DNA of 64,000 nucleotides from CAWIMX01 sp963837345 (GCA_963837345.1 CAWIMX010000001.1:2170001-2234000); one strand, 5' to 3'; positions 1 to 10,782 are shown, numbered from the stretch's first letter. Notes: generated by a model from the letters alone, not told the origin. A program made the numbers and translations.

Positions 1-635
1 ACGATCCCAAGCAGGGCATCGTACGCGGCTCCGCATTCCTGCACCCCGACCTGCGCTTCGCCATTACGTTCCCCGATGGCTGGAACGTGACGAACTCGCC
101 CTCGCAGGTCGTGGCCGAACAGCCGGGCGGCGGTTCGGCCATGGTGCTGCAGCTGGTCAAAGGCGCCGAGGGGCGTCCGCCGCGCGACGTGGCGCGCACG
201 TCGATGCAGAATGCCGGCCTGACGCTGGTGAACGGCGACAGCACGACCATCCACGGACAGGAGGCCTTCGTCGGCGTCTATGACGGGACGATGCAGGATC
301 TCGGCCGCGTCACGGTCCGGGCCGGCCACATCGCCCACAATCGGCAGATCTATCTCGTCGCCGGCATTGCGCCCGTGAACGCCTACGATCAGGTGGCGCG
401 GGCGTTCGGCACGGCCATCGAATCGTTCCGGCCGCTCGGCGCCGCCGAAGTGGAGAACGTGCACCCCAACCGCGTCGACCTGTATACCGTGCGGCGCGGC
501 GACACGTGGGAGTCGATCGCCGACCGGCAGGGTCACGGCGTAGAGAAGGCGACCACCCTGGCGATCATGAACGGGCACGATGCGGGCGATCAGCCGGCCG
601 TGGGCGAGCGTCTCAAGATCGTGGTACCGGGATAG
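1..635 (+). CDS. M48-type metalloprotease, C-terminal part only, with LysM-like tail
   Basis: The reading frame is open from the left edge (first full codon at base 3) and ends at 633-635, so only the last ~210 residues are present. The visible part starts with the motif FLHPDLRFAITFPDGW followed by a beta-rich domain, and ends in a LysM-like stretch (YTVRRGDTWESIAD near nt 480, then MNGH and GERLKIVVPG). This order (conserved 'FP.GW' domain then LysM-like end) is what I know from BepA/YfgC-like periplasmic M48 proteases, which maintain outer-membrane proteins. The HExxH catalytic domain would lie outside the window, so the protease call is by family memory, not by seeing the active site. mtgA follows after 5 bases, suggesting co-transcription of two envelope genes. 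Confidence 0.65.
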   Translation, partial: DPKQGIVRGSAFLHPDLRFAITFPDGWNVTNSPSQVVAEQPGGGSAMVLQLVKGAEGRPPRDVARTSMQNAGLTLVNGDSTTIHGQEAFVGVYDGTMQDLGRVTVRAGHIAHNRQIYLVAGIAPVNAYDQVARAFGTAIESFRPLGAAEVENVHPNRVDLYTVRRGDTWESIADRQGHGVEKATTLAIMNGHDAGDQPAVGERLKIVVPG

Positions 636-640
636 ACCGG

Positions 641-1420
641 GTGAGTCTGACGACGGGGTTGGCCCGGGCCGGACGCCTCGCCGCGCGCGCCATGCTGGCT
701 GGCGCCGCGATCGGCGTCGGCTACCTCTTCTACATGTACGTCACGCTGCCAGACGTACGCCGCCTGCGAACGGAAAATCCGCCGACGACCGCGTTCATCG
801 AGCTGCGGGCGCAGGAAGCGGCGCGCGCGGGTCGGCGTCCGAAACGCGAACAGATGTGGGTGTCCTACAGCCGGATTTCGCCCGAGCTCAAGCGGGCCGT
901 CCTCGTGGCCGAAGACGACGCGTTCTGGCAGCACAACGGCGTCGATCTCGTGCAGCTGCGCAGGTCGCTGGAGCTCGATTGGCAGCGCGGCGAATTCGTG
1001 CGCGGAGGCAGCACCATTACCCAACAGCTCGCCAAGAATCTCTATCTGTCGCCCTCGCGCAATCCCTTGCGCAAGCTCCGCGAGCTCCTCATCGCGCGTC
1101 GCCTGGAGGCCGAGCTCCCCAAGATGCGGATCTTCGAGATCTATCTGAACGTCATCGAGTGGGGCGATGGCGTCTACGGCGTCGAAGCGGCGGCCAGGAC
1201 GTATTTCGGCGTCCCGGCGTCGGCGCTCGGACGCGACCAAGCGGCGCTGCTCGCGGCCGCGATTGTGAATCCGCGCGGGCTGAATCCTTCGAGGCCCTCG
1301 CGAGGGCTCCTCCGCCGCCAGCAGATCATCCTTCAGCGAATGGCCGTCGGTGACGAGGCGCGGCTACCGCTTCTTCGTCCCGGCTCGCTTGGCCGCCCAA
1401 TAGCGCTTCATCCGCGCTGA
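641..1420 (+). CDS. mtgA: Monofunctional biosynthetic peptidoglycan transglycosylase
   Basis: Polymerises lipid II into glycan strands at the outer face of the inner membrane (GT51 family). From the GTG start at 641 the protein is 259 aa, a normal length for MtgA. One membrane segment lies near residues 14-33, followed by the GT51 signatures EDDAFWQHNG (first Glu, about E91, is the expected catalytic residue), GGSTITQQLAKNL, and the YLNVIEWGDGVYGVEAAA and AALLAAAIVNP motifs. The open frame extends upstream to 506 inside the preceding gene; GTG 641 is preferred because it lies just after the upstream stop and directly before the membrane segment. No transpeptidase domain. The last 57 bases overlap the convergent small gene at 1364-1630. 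Confidence 0.93.
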   Translation: MSLTTGLARAGRLAARAMLAGAAIGVGYLFYMYVTLPDVRRLRTENPPTTAFIELRAQEAARAGRRPKREQMWVSYSRISPELKRAVLVAEDDAFWQHNGVDLVQLRRSLELDWQRGEFVRGGSTITQQLAKNLYLSPSRNPLRKLRELLIARRLEAELPKMRIFEIYLNVIEWGDGVYGVEAAARTYFGVPASALGRDQAALLAAAIVNPRGLNPSRPSRGLLRRQQIILQRMAVGDEARLPLLRPGSLGRPIALHPR

Positions 1421-1630
1421 GACTTCCCGCTTCTGAGCCGCCGTCCATCCACGCAACTGCCGGGATCCCTCGGTGGCCGTGTCCGAGATCGACCTGGATG
1501 CCTGCCCCCCTCGACGGCGGAGCCCCGGAAAGCTCCGATAGATGGATTCCACTTCCGCCTGTAACTCTTGCAGACGCACCTTCGCGCCGGCCTCGGCCAG
1601 GCGAATCAGCTCATTCCTCGATAGCGCCAT
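1364..1630 (-). CDS. Small basic protein (88 aa), unknown function
   Basis: An 88-residue protein with an amphipathic N-terminal helix (MALSRNELIRLAEAGAKVRL) and a very basic C-terminus ending SARMKRYWAAKRAGTKKR. Similar 'MKxYWAxRR' basic tails occur in small, possibly nucleic-acid-binding hypothetical proteins of Acidobacteriota and relatives; I recognise the pattern but not a named family. Its 3' end overlaps the 3' end of mtgA by 57 bases on the opposite strand, which adds uncertainty, but the composition (charged, few hydrophobics) is protein-like rather than shadow-like. A perfect dyad sits 40 bases upstream (1670-1683). Confidence 0.6.
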   Translation of the reverse strand: MALSRNELIRLAEAGAKVRLQELQAEVESIYRSFPGLRRRGGQASRSISDTATEGSRQLRGWTAAQKREVSARMKRYWAAKRAGTKKR

Positions 1631-1669
1631 TCATCACCTCAGAGCGTTTCCGACGAAAAGACCGCAACC

Positions 1670-1683
1670 ACTGACAGGTCAGT
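1670..1683. promoter_or_regulatory. Perfect 6-bp dyad upstream of the 88-aa gene
   Basis: ACTGAC-AG-GTCAGT, a perfect inverted repeat with a 2-base centre, 40 bases before the start of the minus-strand small gene. The surrounding 1631-1750 stretch is less GC-rich than the coding DNA around it, as expected for a promoter region. No protein partner can be named. Confidence 0.35.
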
Positions 1684-1750
1684 TTACTAGCTACACCGGC
1701 CAGAGTGTTGTCTTTCGTTGTCACTACAGGCCTCATAGATCCACAGACCT

Positions 1751-3727
1751 CTAAAAGGGCCACGAAAGGACGGCGTGTCGGATGTAGTCTGCGTCGAAGG
1801 CCAGGACGAACACATAGGCGGCGGCACCTGCCCAGAAGCCGGTCAGGGCCAGCCTCAGGAACCTGGGGTAGCTGCGGGCGGAGATGGCAACCAGCGCGAG
1901 CATGAGAAAGAGCTCGTAAGTGCCGCGCTGACCGTTGCCGATGTGGACCCAGATACTCTCGTAGTTGAGTGAAACGGCTATCAACCCGTACACAACGGCC
2001 GCGACGGTGATGGCGCGAAACCGCGTCACGGCCGCCACGATGGCGATCGCCAGGCCTCCGGTCAGAAGCACTGGATAGACGATGCCGGCGCGGGCGAGGT
2101 CTGGCGCCATCGGGAAATACTCGCCGTTGCGAATAACCGCCCAGAGGTAGCGGAACCCGGCGAAGGGCATCGTCAAATCGTGAGGGTCGTACCAGAACGC
2201 CCGCAGGCCCCAGTCCGCATACAGCACCGACAACAGGTAGAGGCGCCAGACGACGACCGGCACGAGGGACAGCAGGCCGAACTGCACGCTCTCGCGATAG
2301 CGGCCTCGGATGAAAGCCTCCGCCGCCAGGCAGAAGATGAGAATGATCCCGGTTTCCCGGAACAGCAGCGACAGGCCGAACAGCAGGGCCGCCCAGTAGA
2401 CGCGCCGGCGCACCAGGCAGATGTAGCCTCCGAGTAGAAGCGCGGCCGCGATCGGTTCCGGCAGGCTGACCTGCAACGACTGCCAGAAGCCCGGCACGAA
2501 GAGCACCAGCAGGCCCCAGGCCGGGCTCGCGCTTTCGCTGCGGGCGACGAGCGACAGGCTCAGCGCGGACGCGAACAGCGCGACGAGCAGCATCCATGTC
2601 ATGGTGGCCGGATACTGCTGCCATCGGCCCCCCGAAAGAATGCGCGTCAGCAGGCTGAAGCCGATGCGACCGTATCGATATGGCGGGGCGTCGATGAAGG
2701 TGCCATAGGTCTCGGGATGGTCTTTGTACTGGAGGAGAAACGGATCGAAGACCTCGAAATAGACGAACTGGCCGTCGTAGCCACTGTCGTTCAGGACGAG
2801 ACTCGCGCGCAGCTCCGGCCGATCGGCGAGCATTGGATTGCGGTTGAAGAATTCATGCGACAGCTGGATGAAGCCGCTGTAGTTGCCGTGATAGACCTCG
2901 CGCAGGTTATAGCCCACCAGGCTGCCGTAGACGGCGAGCACGACCAGCGCGGGCGAGAGGCACAGGACGGTGGCGCGCCAGCGTCCTGCGAGCTGTCGAA
3001 CGACGGCCCTCCCGCCTTCCCAGAGCCGGGGTGCGGTCAGGACGATTGCCGCCTCGCCGAAGGCGACCGGCGAGATGAGGATCGCAAACCGCGAGACGTG
3101 CGGGGACAGCAAGACCAGGAAGAGCAGGATGGCGGCGGTGCCGGCCGCGATCCGGTACGTCCAGCCGAGCGCCCGACCGAGCCGCACGGGCTGCTGCGCG
3201 AAAATCGCGGTCAGCAGCAGAAAGATGACGATCGTGCTTGTCGGCGAGGGGTGTTCGTAACGCTGGGCCGACGCCGGCACGATGAGGAGATCGTGGCCGC
3301 GCGTGGATCCATGGTGCGTGGCGACCTCGAGCGCCGCGAGGGTCCACGGGACCGCCGGCCCGACGACCTCAACCGCATGCGCCGCGGTCGGATCCCAGGG
3401 ACCGTTCCACGCACAGTCCACGCGTCGCGGTGCGCCGCCGCGGACGGATTGGACGCACGCGGTCTGGCCGTCTATCAGGATCGTGAACGCCTGCGTCGCG
3501 GCCGTCTTGTGCTCGACGCGCGCGATGATCGCGACCGGCGGCCGAAGATCCGGACTCGTGCGGCCGGCGTCGAGATCGACGCGAGCCGTGGCGCTGCCCG
3601 GCTCGTCGATGGAACTCTGCACGAGCTTGTCCCGAAACGCGCGGAACTCCACGGCGACGCGCGTGCCGAGCACGACGCACACCGCCGATGACAGCGCCAT
3701 CGCGAGACAGACACGTCGGAGGGTCAT
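1751..3727 (-). CDS. Large polytopic membrane glycosyltransferase-like protein
   Basis: 658 aa. A signal-anchor-like N-terminus is followed by a ~130-residue soluble periplasmic-type region (about 25-155), then roughly ten membrane helices. The signature SGYDGQFVYFEVFDPF (about residues 315-330) and PPYRYGRIGFS (about 348-358) match what I know as the AZOBR_p60025-type cell-surface glycopolymer proteins, which resemble GT-C polyprenyl-phosphate sugar transferases: the loop with Asp after the first helices is the likely catalytic region. Activity and substrate are inference. The extra soluble N-terminal domain before the GYDGQ core is unusual for the family. Stands alone; its upstream side carries the mobile element at 3814. 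Confidence 0.6.
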   Translation of the reverse strand: MTLRRVCLAMALSSAVCVVLGTRVAVEFRAFRDKLVQSSIDEPGSATARVDLDAGRTSPDLRPPVAIIARVEHKTAATQAFTILIDGQTACVQSVRGGAPRRVDCAWNGPWDPTAAHAVEVVGPAVPWTLAALEVATHHGSTRGHDLLIVPASAQRYEHPSPTSTIVIFLLLTAIFAQQPVRLGRALGWTYRIAAGTAAILLFLVLLSPHVSRFAILISPVAFGEAAIVLTAPRLWEGGRAVVRQLAGRWRATVLCLSPALVVLAVYGSLVGYNLREVYHGNYSGFIQLSHEFFNRNPMLADRPELRASLVLNDSGYDGQFVYFEVFDPFLLQYKDHPETYGTFIDAPPYRYGRIGFSLLTRILSGGRWQQYPATMTWMLLVALFASALSLSLVARSESASPAWGLLVLFVPGFWQSLQVSLPEPIAAALLLGGYICLVRRRVYWAALLFGLSLLFRETGIILIFCLAAEAFIRGRYRESVQFGLLSLVPVVVWRLYLLSVLYADWGLRAFWYDPHDLTMPFAGFRYLWAVIRNGEYFPMAPDLARAGIVYPVLLTGGLAIAIVAAVTRFRAITVAAVVYGLIAVSLNYESIWVHIGNGQRGTYELFLMLALVAISARSYPRFLRLALTGFWAGAAAYVFVLAFDADYIRHAVLSWPF

Positions 3728-3813
3728 TCAGATGTTCGACGTTAGCGCTTGCACGCTGGCCGGGGCCGACGCGGTGTCGGGGTGACGCGCTAGTCTATCA
3801 TCCCCGGCCGGCG

Positions 3814-4042
3814 CTAGTGGCCCGTACCCGCTGAAGTACTCCCGCTTCGACGAACCGCGAATTCGAGATCAACCACAGAGACACGGAGACACGGAGACAC
3901 GGAGACCCGAGAGCTGCCGGTCGTCGGCGCCGCCTCGCGGCCGGCCTGCACAGCAGGCCGGCGACGACCTCGCGAGTCTCTGAGTCTCTGAGCCTCTGTG
4001 GTTCATTGCCCTGGTACTGATTCAGCCGATACGCTCCACTAG
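3814..4042. mobile_element. MITE-like palindromic element, copy 1 (229 bp, CTAG-bounded)
   Basis: Bounded by CTAG (3814-3817 and 4039-4042). Both ends begin CTAGTGG and share an imperfect terminal inverted repeat (CTAGTGGCCCGTACCCGCTGAA against CTAGTGGAGCGTATCGGCTGAA). Inside, each arm has AACCACAGAG followed by short tandem units (three GAGACACGG units in one arm, GAGTCTCTG units in the other) and a central perfect hairpin CCGGCCTGC-TGT-GCAGGCCGG. No coding capacity. A second copy lies at 29012-29318 in the opposite orientation and is nearly identical base for base apart from an apical 87-base segment and one missing tandem unit. A CTAG target fits IS630/Tc1-type (TA within CTAG) or IS5-type (YTAR) transposition in trans; no transposase is present here. 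Confidence 0.82.
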
Positions 4043-4630
4043 TGCGCAGCGATGACCCGTCGCGCGCCGAGAAAACGCGGACCCCAGGACCGATGAGTCC
4101 AGTCGCTCCACGCGCACGACGCCCCGCGAGCTCGGTGCGTGCACGAACTGGTCGCCGCCAACCGCGATCGCGACGTGCGACGCGCCGGGCGACACCGTGG
4201 TGAAGAAGATGAGGTCGCCGGGCTGCAGATCCCGTGGCTCGATCGGCGTACCGACCTGATATTGATCCGAGACCTCGCGTGGCAGCGCCACGCCGTATCG
4301 CGCGAACACGTACTGCGTGAAGCCGCTGCAGTCGAACCCGGCAGGGTCCGCGCCGCCGTTTCTGTACGGCGTCCCTCGAAAGCCGAGCGCGGTACCCACC
4401 ACGGCGTACGCATCGTCGCCCGCGGGCACACTCGGTGAATCGTCGGCCCCCACGGGCGCATCCGGCTCGTCGGGCGGGGAGGGAGCGCCCACGGTGGGCC
4501 CCATGGGGAACGGGCGCGGCACGGGCACGGTGCCGGCTCGACGCGGCGCGGAGGCGCACGCGCCCGTCAGGGCGGCGGCAACGAACAGGACGCCAATCAG
4601 GTGGCGCGAACGGTGTGAATCCACGTGCAC
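4022..4630 (-). CDS. NlpC/P60 cysteine peptidase, lipoprotein
   Basis: 202 aa. A signal sequence ends in a lipobox (LTGAC, Cys about 25), followed by a Pro-rich linker and an NlpC/P60 domain with DCSGFTQYVF (catalytic Cys about 101), SHVAIAVG (His about 152) and FVHA (His about 164), so the Cys-His-His triad is complete. Such enzymes cut the D-Glu/DAP bond in peptidoglycan stem peptides, here anchored to an envelope membrane. The last six codons (LVERIG) and the stop lie inside the mobile element at 3814-4042, so the original C-terminus was replaced when the element inserted; the catalytic core is untouched. Start is GTG 4630, giving a conventional lipoprotein signal. Confidence 0.88.
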   Translation of the reverse strand: MHVDSHRSRHLIGVLFVAAALTGACASAPRRAGTVPVPRPFPMGPTVGAPSPPDEPDAPVGADDSPSVPAGDDAYAVVGTALGFRGTPYRNGGADPAGFDCSGFTQYVFARYGVALPREVSDQYQVGTPIEPRDLQPGDLIFFTTVSPGASHVAIAVGGDQFVHAPSSRGVVRVERLDSSVLGSAFSRRATGHRCALVERIG

Positions 4631-4674
4631 AATCGATGCTATCGGATCGAGGTTCGATGCGCCGTAGGGTCCGC

Positions 4675-4742
4675 TAAACGGCCGTCTTCAAACCGTTTAC
4701 GGTGTCATCGGCTTGACACCTCATCGAATGCTCGGGCAGAAT
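4675..4742 (+). promoter_or_regulatory. Promoter with two dyads before the HNH gene
   Basis: Two inverted repeats in 46 bases: TAAACGG-N11-CCGTTTA (4675-4699) and GGTGTCA-N6-TGACACC (4701-4720, both 7-base arms perfect). A -35-like TTGACA (4713-4718) overlaps the second dyad, with CAGAAT (4737-4742) 18 bases on as a possible -10. The arrangement suggests a repressor site covering the -35 of the HNH gene; the regulator is unknown. Confidence 0.5.
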
Positions 4743-4756
4743 TCTAACGACTGGTA

Positions 4757-5290
4757 ATGGAACAAACGCTGCTGCTCAACGCGTCGTACGAGCCGCTGAA
4801 GATCGTCCACTGGCAGAAGGCGATTACGCTGCTCTGCCAGGGGAAGGTCGAGGTCATCTCGGTGTACGACCGTGAGATTCGCGCCGTTTCCATCAGCTTC
4901 AAGCTGCCGTCGGTCATCCGCCTGCTACGGTACATCAAGATCAAGCGTCGTTTCGACTACGTACCATTCTCGCGAGCCAACATCTACGCGCGCGACGATC
5001 ACAGCTGCCAGTACTGCGGGACCCGCTTCCCGACGGCCGAGCTCACGTTCGACCATGTGGTGCCGGTCGCCCAGGGCGGCCGCAAGGATTGGGAGAACAT
5101 CGTCACGTGCTGCATCGGCTGCAACCGCCGCAAGGGCGGGAGGACGCCGAACGAGGCGGGGATGCACCTGCGGCGGGCGCCGAAGCGGCCCGAGTCGGCA
5201 CCGGCCATCCGCATTACGGTCGGACTGCGCAACGCGCCCGAGAGCTGGCGCGATTACCTCTACTGGAACGTCGAGCTCGACGATACCTAA
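4757..5290 (+). CDS. HNH endonuclease family protein
   Basis: 177 aa. The N-terminal ~70 residues (LLLNASYEPLKIVHWQKA, then VISVYD) are typical of a widespread bacterial HNH subfamily often found as a single chromosomal copy. The HNH core has CQYC (Cys 84/87), TFDHVVP (catalytic His 100), EN (Asn 114) and CIGCN (second zinc Cys pair and Asn 123), i.e. a complete zinc-supported beta-beta-alpha-metal nuclease fold. The biological role of this subfamily is not settled; repair and defence have both been suggested. It stands alone behind its own dyad-rich promoter, 9 bases before the next gene. Confidence 0.9.
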   Translation: MEQTLLLNASYEPLKIVHWQKAITLLCQGKVEVISVYDREIRAVSISFKLPSVIRLLRYIKIKRRFDYVPFSRANIYARDDHSCQYCGTRFPTAELTFDHVVPVAQGGRKDWENIVTCCIGCNRRKGGRTPNEAGMHLRRAPKRPESAPAIRITVGLRNAPESWRDYLYWNVELDDT

Positions 5291-5299
5291 CCACTTCCG

Positions 5300-6295
5300 A
5301 TGCCCGCCCGCGTCACCGCCATTCACCCCCGATGGGCCATCGAGGGCGGTCGCGTCACCATCGACGGATCCGGATTCGCGGTCGAGGAGCCCACTCTCCC
5401 CGGCGTCCGATTCCGTGCCCGGCAGGCGCGCATCGTCTACGCCTCGTCCCGCCGGGTCGTGGCGCTCGTTCCTCCGGGGCTCGAGGGTGGACCGACGCCG
5501 GTACGCATCGACGGACTGCCGGGAGAGACGGCATTCGTCGACGTCGGCGCGCCGTTGGCGACCGGCCTCCACCAGGTCGACAATCCGGTCTTCGACGCCG
5601 CCGGCAACCTCTACGTGACCTTCAGCGGACAGCGCGGCCAGCAGTCGCCGGTGTCGATTTTCCGCGTGCGCCCGGACGGCACGCGCGAACCGTTCGCGTC
5701 GGGCATTGTCAACGCGACGTCGATGGCGTTCGGTCCCGACGGCCGGCTGTACGTGTCGAGCCGGTTCGAGGGGACCGTCTACCGCGTGTCGGATCGGGGC
5801 GAGGTGGAGACGTTCGCGGTCAATCTCGGCGTCGCCTGCGGACTGGCGTTCGCGGCCGACGGGTCGCTCTTCGTCGGCGACCGCTCCGGCACCATCTTCC
5901 GCGTCGCGCGCGACGGGAGCGCATCGGCATTCGCCGCGCTGCCCCCAAGCGTCGCGGCGTTCCATCTCGCGGTCGCCCCGGACGGCACGCTGCACGCGAC
6001 CGCGCCGACGCTCTCGCCGCACGACGTCGTGTACGCCATTGCGCCGACCGGCGAGGTCTCGATCCGGGCCACCGGCTTCGGACGTCCGCAGGGGCTTGCC
6101 TTCGATCGCCGCGGGCGGCTCTTCGTGACCGAAGCCCTGGCCGGGGCGAGCGGGTTGTATCTGGTGCCCGAACTCGGCGCTCCCGTTCTCGTCCTCTCCG
6201 GACCCGGCCTCGTGGGCGTCGCGTTCGGCCCCGACGGCAGCTTCGTGGTCTGCTCGAACGAGACCGCCTACCGCATCGCCGCTTCCGCCGCGTGA
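5300..6295 (+). CDS. IPT/TIG plus SMP-30/NHL-type beta-propeller protein
   Basis: 331 aa without an obvious signal peptide. Residues ~3-80 form an IPT/TIG Ig-like fold (AIHPRWAIEGGRVTIDGSGF); the rest is a six-bladed-type propeller with repeats such as DNPVFDAAGNLYVTFSG, SMAFGPDGRLYVSSRF, GLAFAADGSLFVGDRS and GLAFDRRGRLFVTEAL, typical of SMP-30/gluconolactonase/NHL proteins. A sugar-lactone or other hydrolase role is possible but no catalytic residue can be assigned. The start lies 9 bases after the HNH stop, so both may share a transcript. The 3' end overlaps the convergent permease gene by 28 bases. Confidence 0.75.
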   Translation: MPARVTAIHPRWAIEGGRVTIDGSGFAVEEPTLPGVRFRARQARIVYASSRRVVALVPPGLEGGPTPVRIDGLPGETAFVDVGAPLATGLHQVDNPVFDAAGNLYVTFSGQRGQQSPVSIFRVRPDGTREPFASGIVNATSMAFGPDGRLYVSSRFEGTVYRVSDRGEVETFAVNLGVACGLAFAADGSLFVGDRSGTIFRVARDGSASAFAALPPSVAAFHLAVAPDGTLHATAPTLSPHDVVYAIAPTGEVSIRATGFGRPQGLAFDRRGRLFVTEALAGASGLYLVPELGAPVLVLSGPGLVGVAFGPDGSFVVCSNETAYRIAASAA

Positions 6296-7821
6296 CCGAT
6301 CGTCGGCGGCGGACCGGCCGGGTTCATTCCGCGGTCCGCGCGCGCAGGCCGCTCCTGCGATACCCGTACCAGGAAGTGCACGAACAGCCCGACCACCAGC
6401 CAGAGACCGAACCGGATCCACGTGATCGCGGGCAGGCCCGTCATCAAGTACGCGCACGAAAGCACGCCCAGGATCGGCACGAGGGGAACGAGCGGCGTCC
6501 GGAACGCCCGCGGCCGGTCGGGGTCCTTCCGCCGCAGCACGATGATGCCGAGACAGACGAGCACGAAGGCAGACAGGGTCCCGATATTGGTGAGGTCGAC
6601 CATTTCGTCGATGCTCGTGAACATGGCGCACGTGCCGACGGCGACGCCGGTGAGGATCGTCGTCACGTGGGGCGTACGGAAGCGGGGATGCACTTTCGCG
6701 AAGCTGGGCGGCAACAGGCCGTCGCGGGCCATCGAGAAGAAGATGCGCGGCTGCCCGAGCTGGAAGACGAGCAGCACGGCCGTGTGGGCGACGACGGAGC
6801 CGAAGGCGACCAGGCCGACGAAGAAATTGCCCCAGCGCTGAATGTCGGCATACTGCAGGGCCATCGTCAACGGCTCGGCCTGCTCGGTGGCGAGCCGGTT
6901 GACCAGCACGTCGTAGGGGATGATGCCGGTGAAGACGGCGGCGACCACGATGTAGATGATGGTGCAGATGATCAGCGAGCCGATGATGCCGATCGGCAGA
7001 TCGCGCTTGGGGTCGCGCACTTCCTCCGCGACGGTCGAGACCGCGTCGAACCCGATGTAGGCAAAGAAGACGATCGCGGCCCCGGCCTGAACGCCCGCCC
7101 ATCCGTTCGGCGCGAAGGGGGTCCAGTTCTCCGTGCGGGTGTATTGCCAGCCGATGGCCACGAAAATCCCCAGCACGACCAGCTTGAGGATCACCATCAC
7201 GGCGTTCATCCGGGCGCTCTCGCGGATGCCGATGACGAGCACGATCGTGATCAGCGCCACGATGCCGAACGCCAGGATGTTGAAGACGATCGGCACGCCG
7301 AACACGTGCGGGGCGCGCGCGAAGAGCCCGGGAATCCGTGCGGCGGTCCGGTAGTCGGTGCTCAGCCAGTCCGGGATCGCGATCCCGAATCCGGCCACGA
7401 AGGTCTTGAAGTAGTTGCCCCAGCTGATGGCAACGGCGACGTTGCCGACGGCGTACTCGATAATGAGATCCCACCCGATGATCCAGGCCACCAGTTCGCC
7501 GAGCGTGGCGTACGCGTAGGTGTAGGCGCTTCCCGAAATCGGCACCATCGCGGCGAATTCCGCATAGCAGAGCGCGGCGAAGCCGCAGGCGATGGCCGTG
7601 ACCACGAACGACAGGATGAGCGCCGGCCCTGCGCCCGGCCGGGCCGCGTCGCCGGCCGCCGCCGTGCCGATGGTCGCGAAGATCCCGGCCCCGACGATCG
7701 CCCCGATGCCGAGCAGGACGACATCGGTCGCGCCGAGCGACCGTTTGAGCTGGTGCTCGGGCGCCTGCCCCTCGCTCAGGATGGCGTCGAGCGATTTCGT
7801 GCGGAACAGCGTGGACGGCAC
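6268..7821 (-). CDS. APC-family amino-acid permease
   Basis: 517 aa with about 12-14 membrane helices. The N-terminus (LFRTKSLDAIL, then LKRSLGATDVVLLGIGAIVGAGIF) is the classic start of cationic amino-acid/APC permeases, with the GAIVGAGIF unwound substrate-binding segment in helix 1 and the conserved FFAYIGFDAVSTVAEEVRDPKRDLP loop in the middle. Substrate (amino acid, probably with proton symport) is inferred from family only. Start is GTG 7821, placed directly before the FRTK motif; the open frame runs on upstream as antisense of uvrA and is not coding there. Divergent from uvrA with 39 bases between them. Confidence 0.92.
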   Translation of the reverse strand: MPSTLFRTKSLDAILSEGQAPEHQLKRSLGATDVVLLGIGAIVGAGIFATIGTAAAGDAARPGAGPALILSFVVTAIACGFAALCYAEFAAMVPISGSAYTYAYATLGELVAWIIGWDLIIEYAVGNVAVAISWGNYFKTFVAGFGIAIPDWLSTDYRTAARIPGLFARAPHVFGVPIVFNILAFGIVALITIVLVIGIRESARMNAVMVILKLVVLGIFVAIGWQYTRTENWTPFAPNGWAGVQAGAAIVFFAYIGFDAVSTVAEEVRDPKRDLPIGIIGSLIICTIIYIVVAAVFTGIIPYDVLVNRLATEQAEPLTMALQYADIQRWGNFFVGLVAFGSVVAHTAVLLVFQLGQPRIFFSMARDGLLPPSFAKVHPRFRTPHVTTILTGVAVGTCAMFTSIDEMVDLTNIGTLSAFVLVCLGIIVLRRKDPDRPRAFRTPLVPLVPILGVLSCAYLMTGLPAITWIRFGLWLVVGLFVHFLVRVSQERPARADRGMNPAGPPPTIGHAAEAAMR

Positions 7822-7860
7822 CCGGCGAGGATACCACTGGAGCCGTGCTACGCTGAGGGG

Positions 7861-10686
<2,826 letters not shown>

Positions 10687-10691
10687 TCGAA

Positions 10692-10744
10692 TGTGGTAGG
10701 ATGACCACAATCCGGGCGGGCAGAGCTGTGGTACCAGTACCACA
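10692..10744. promoter_or_regulatory. Tandem 18-bp dyads TGTGGT-N6-ACCACA between uvrA and lpxC
   Basis: Two palindromes of identical architecture, TGTGGT-AGGATG-ACCACA (10692-10709) and TGTGGT-ACCAGT-ACCACA (10727-10744), with centres 35 bases apart. The second is an almost unbroken 18-base palindrome. The shape (6-base arms, 6-base spacer) suits a dimeric HTH regulator of CRP/FNR or GntR type. Position, 150 bases before lpxC and just after the uvrA stop, makes lpxC the probable target. Confidence 0.55.
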
Positions 10745-10782
10745 AACCTACACGGTCCAGCGGGTCTCCTGTCTCGAATGTT

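Noticed and set aside
3870..3905. CRISPR-like short direct repeats (GAGACACGG units)
   Set aside because: Units are only 9 bases, contiguous without spacers, and part of the palindromic mobile element.
4925..7837. 970-codon minus-strand open frame
   Set aside because: Runs through three genes in different frames, is Arg/Ala-rich and low in conserved motifs; typical GC-driven shadow.
5089..7860. Long plus-strand open frame upstream of and in phase with uvrA
   Set aside because: It is Arg/Asp/His-rich antisense of the permease; UvrA homology begins exactly at ATG 7861.
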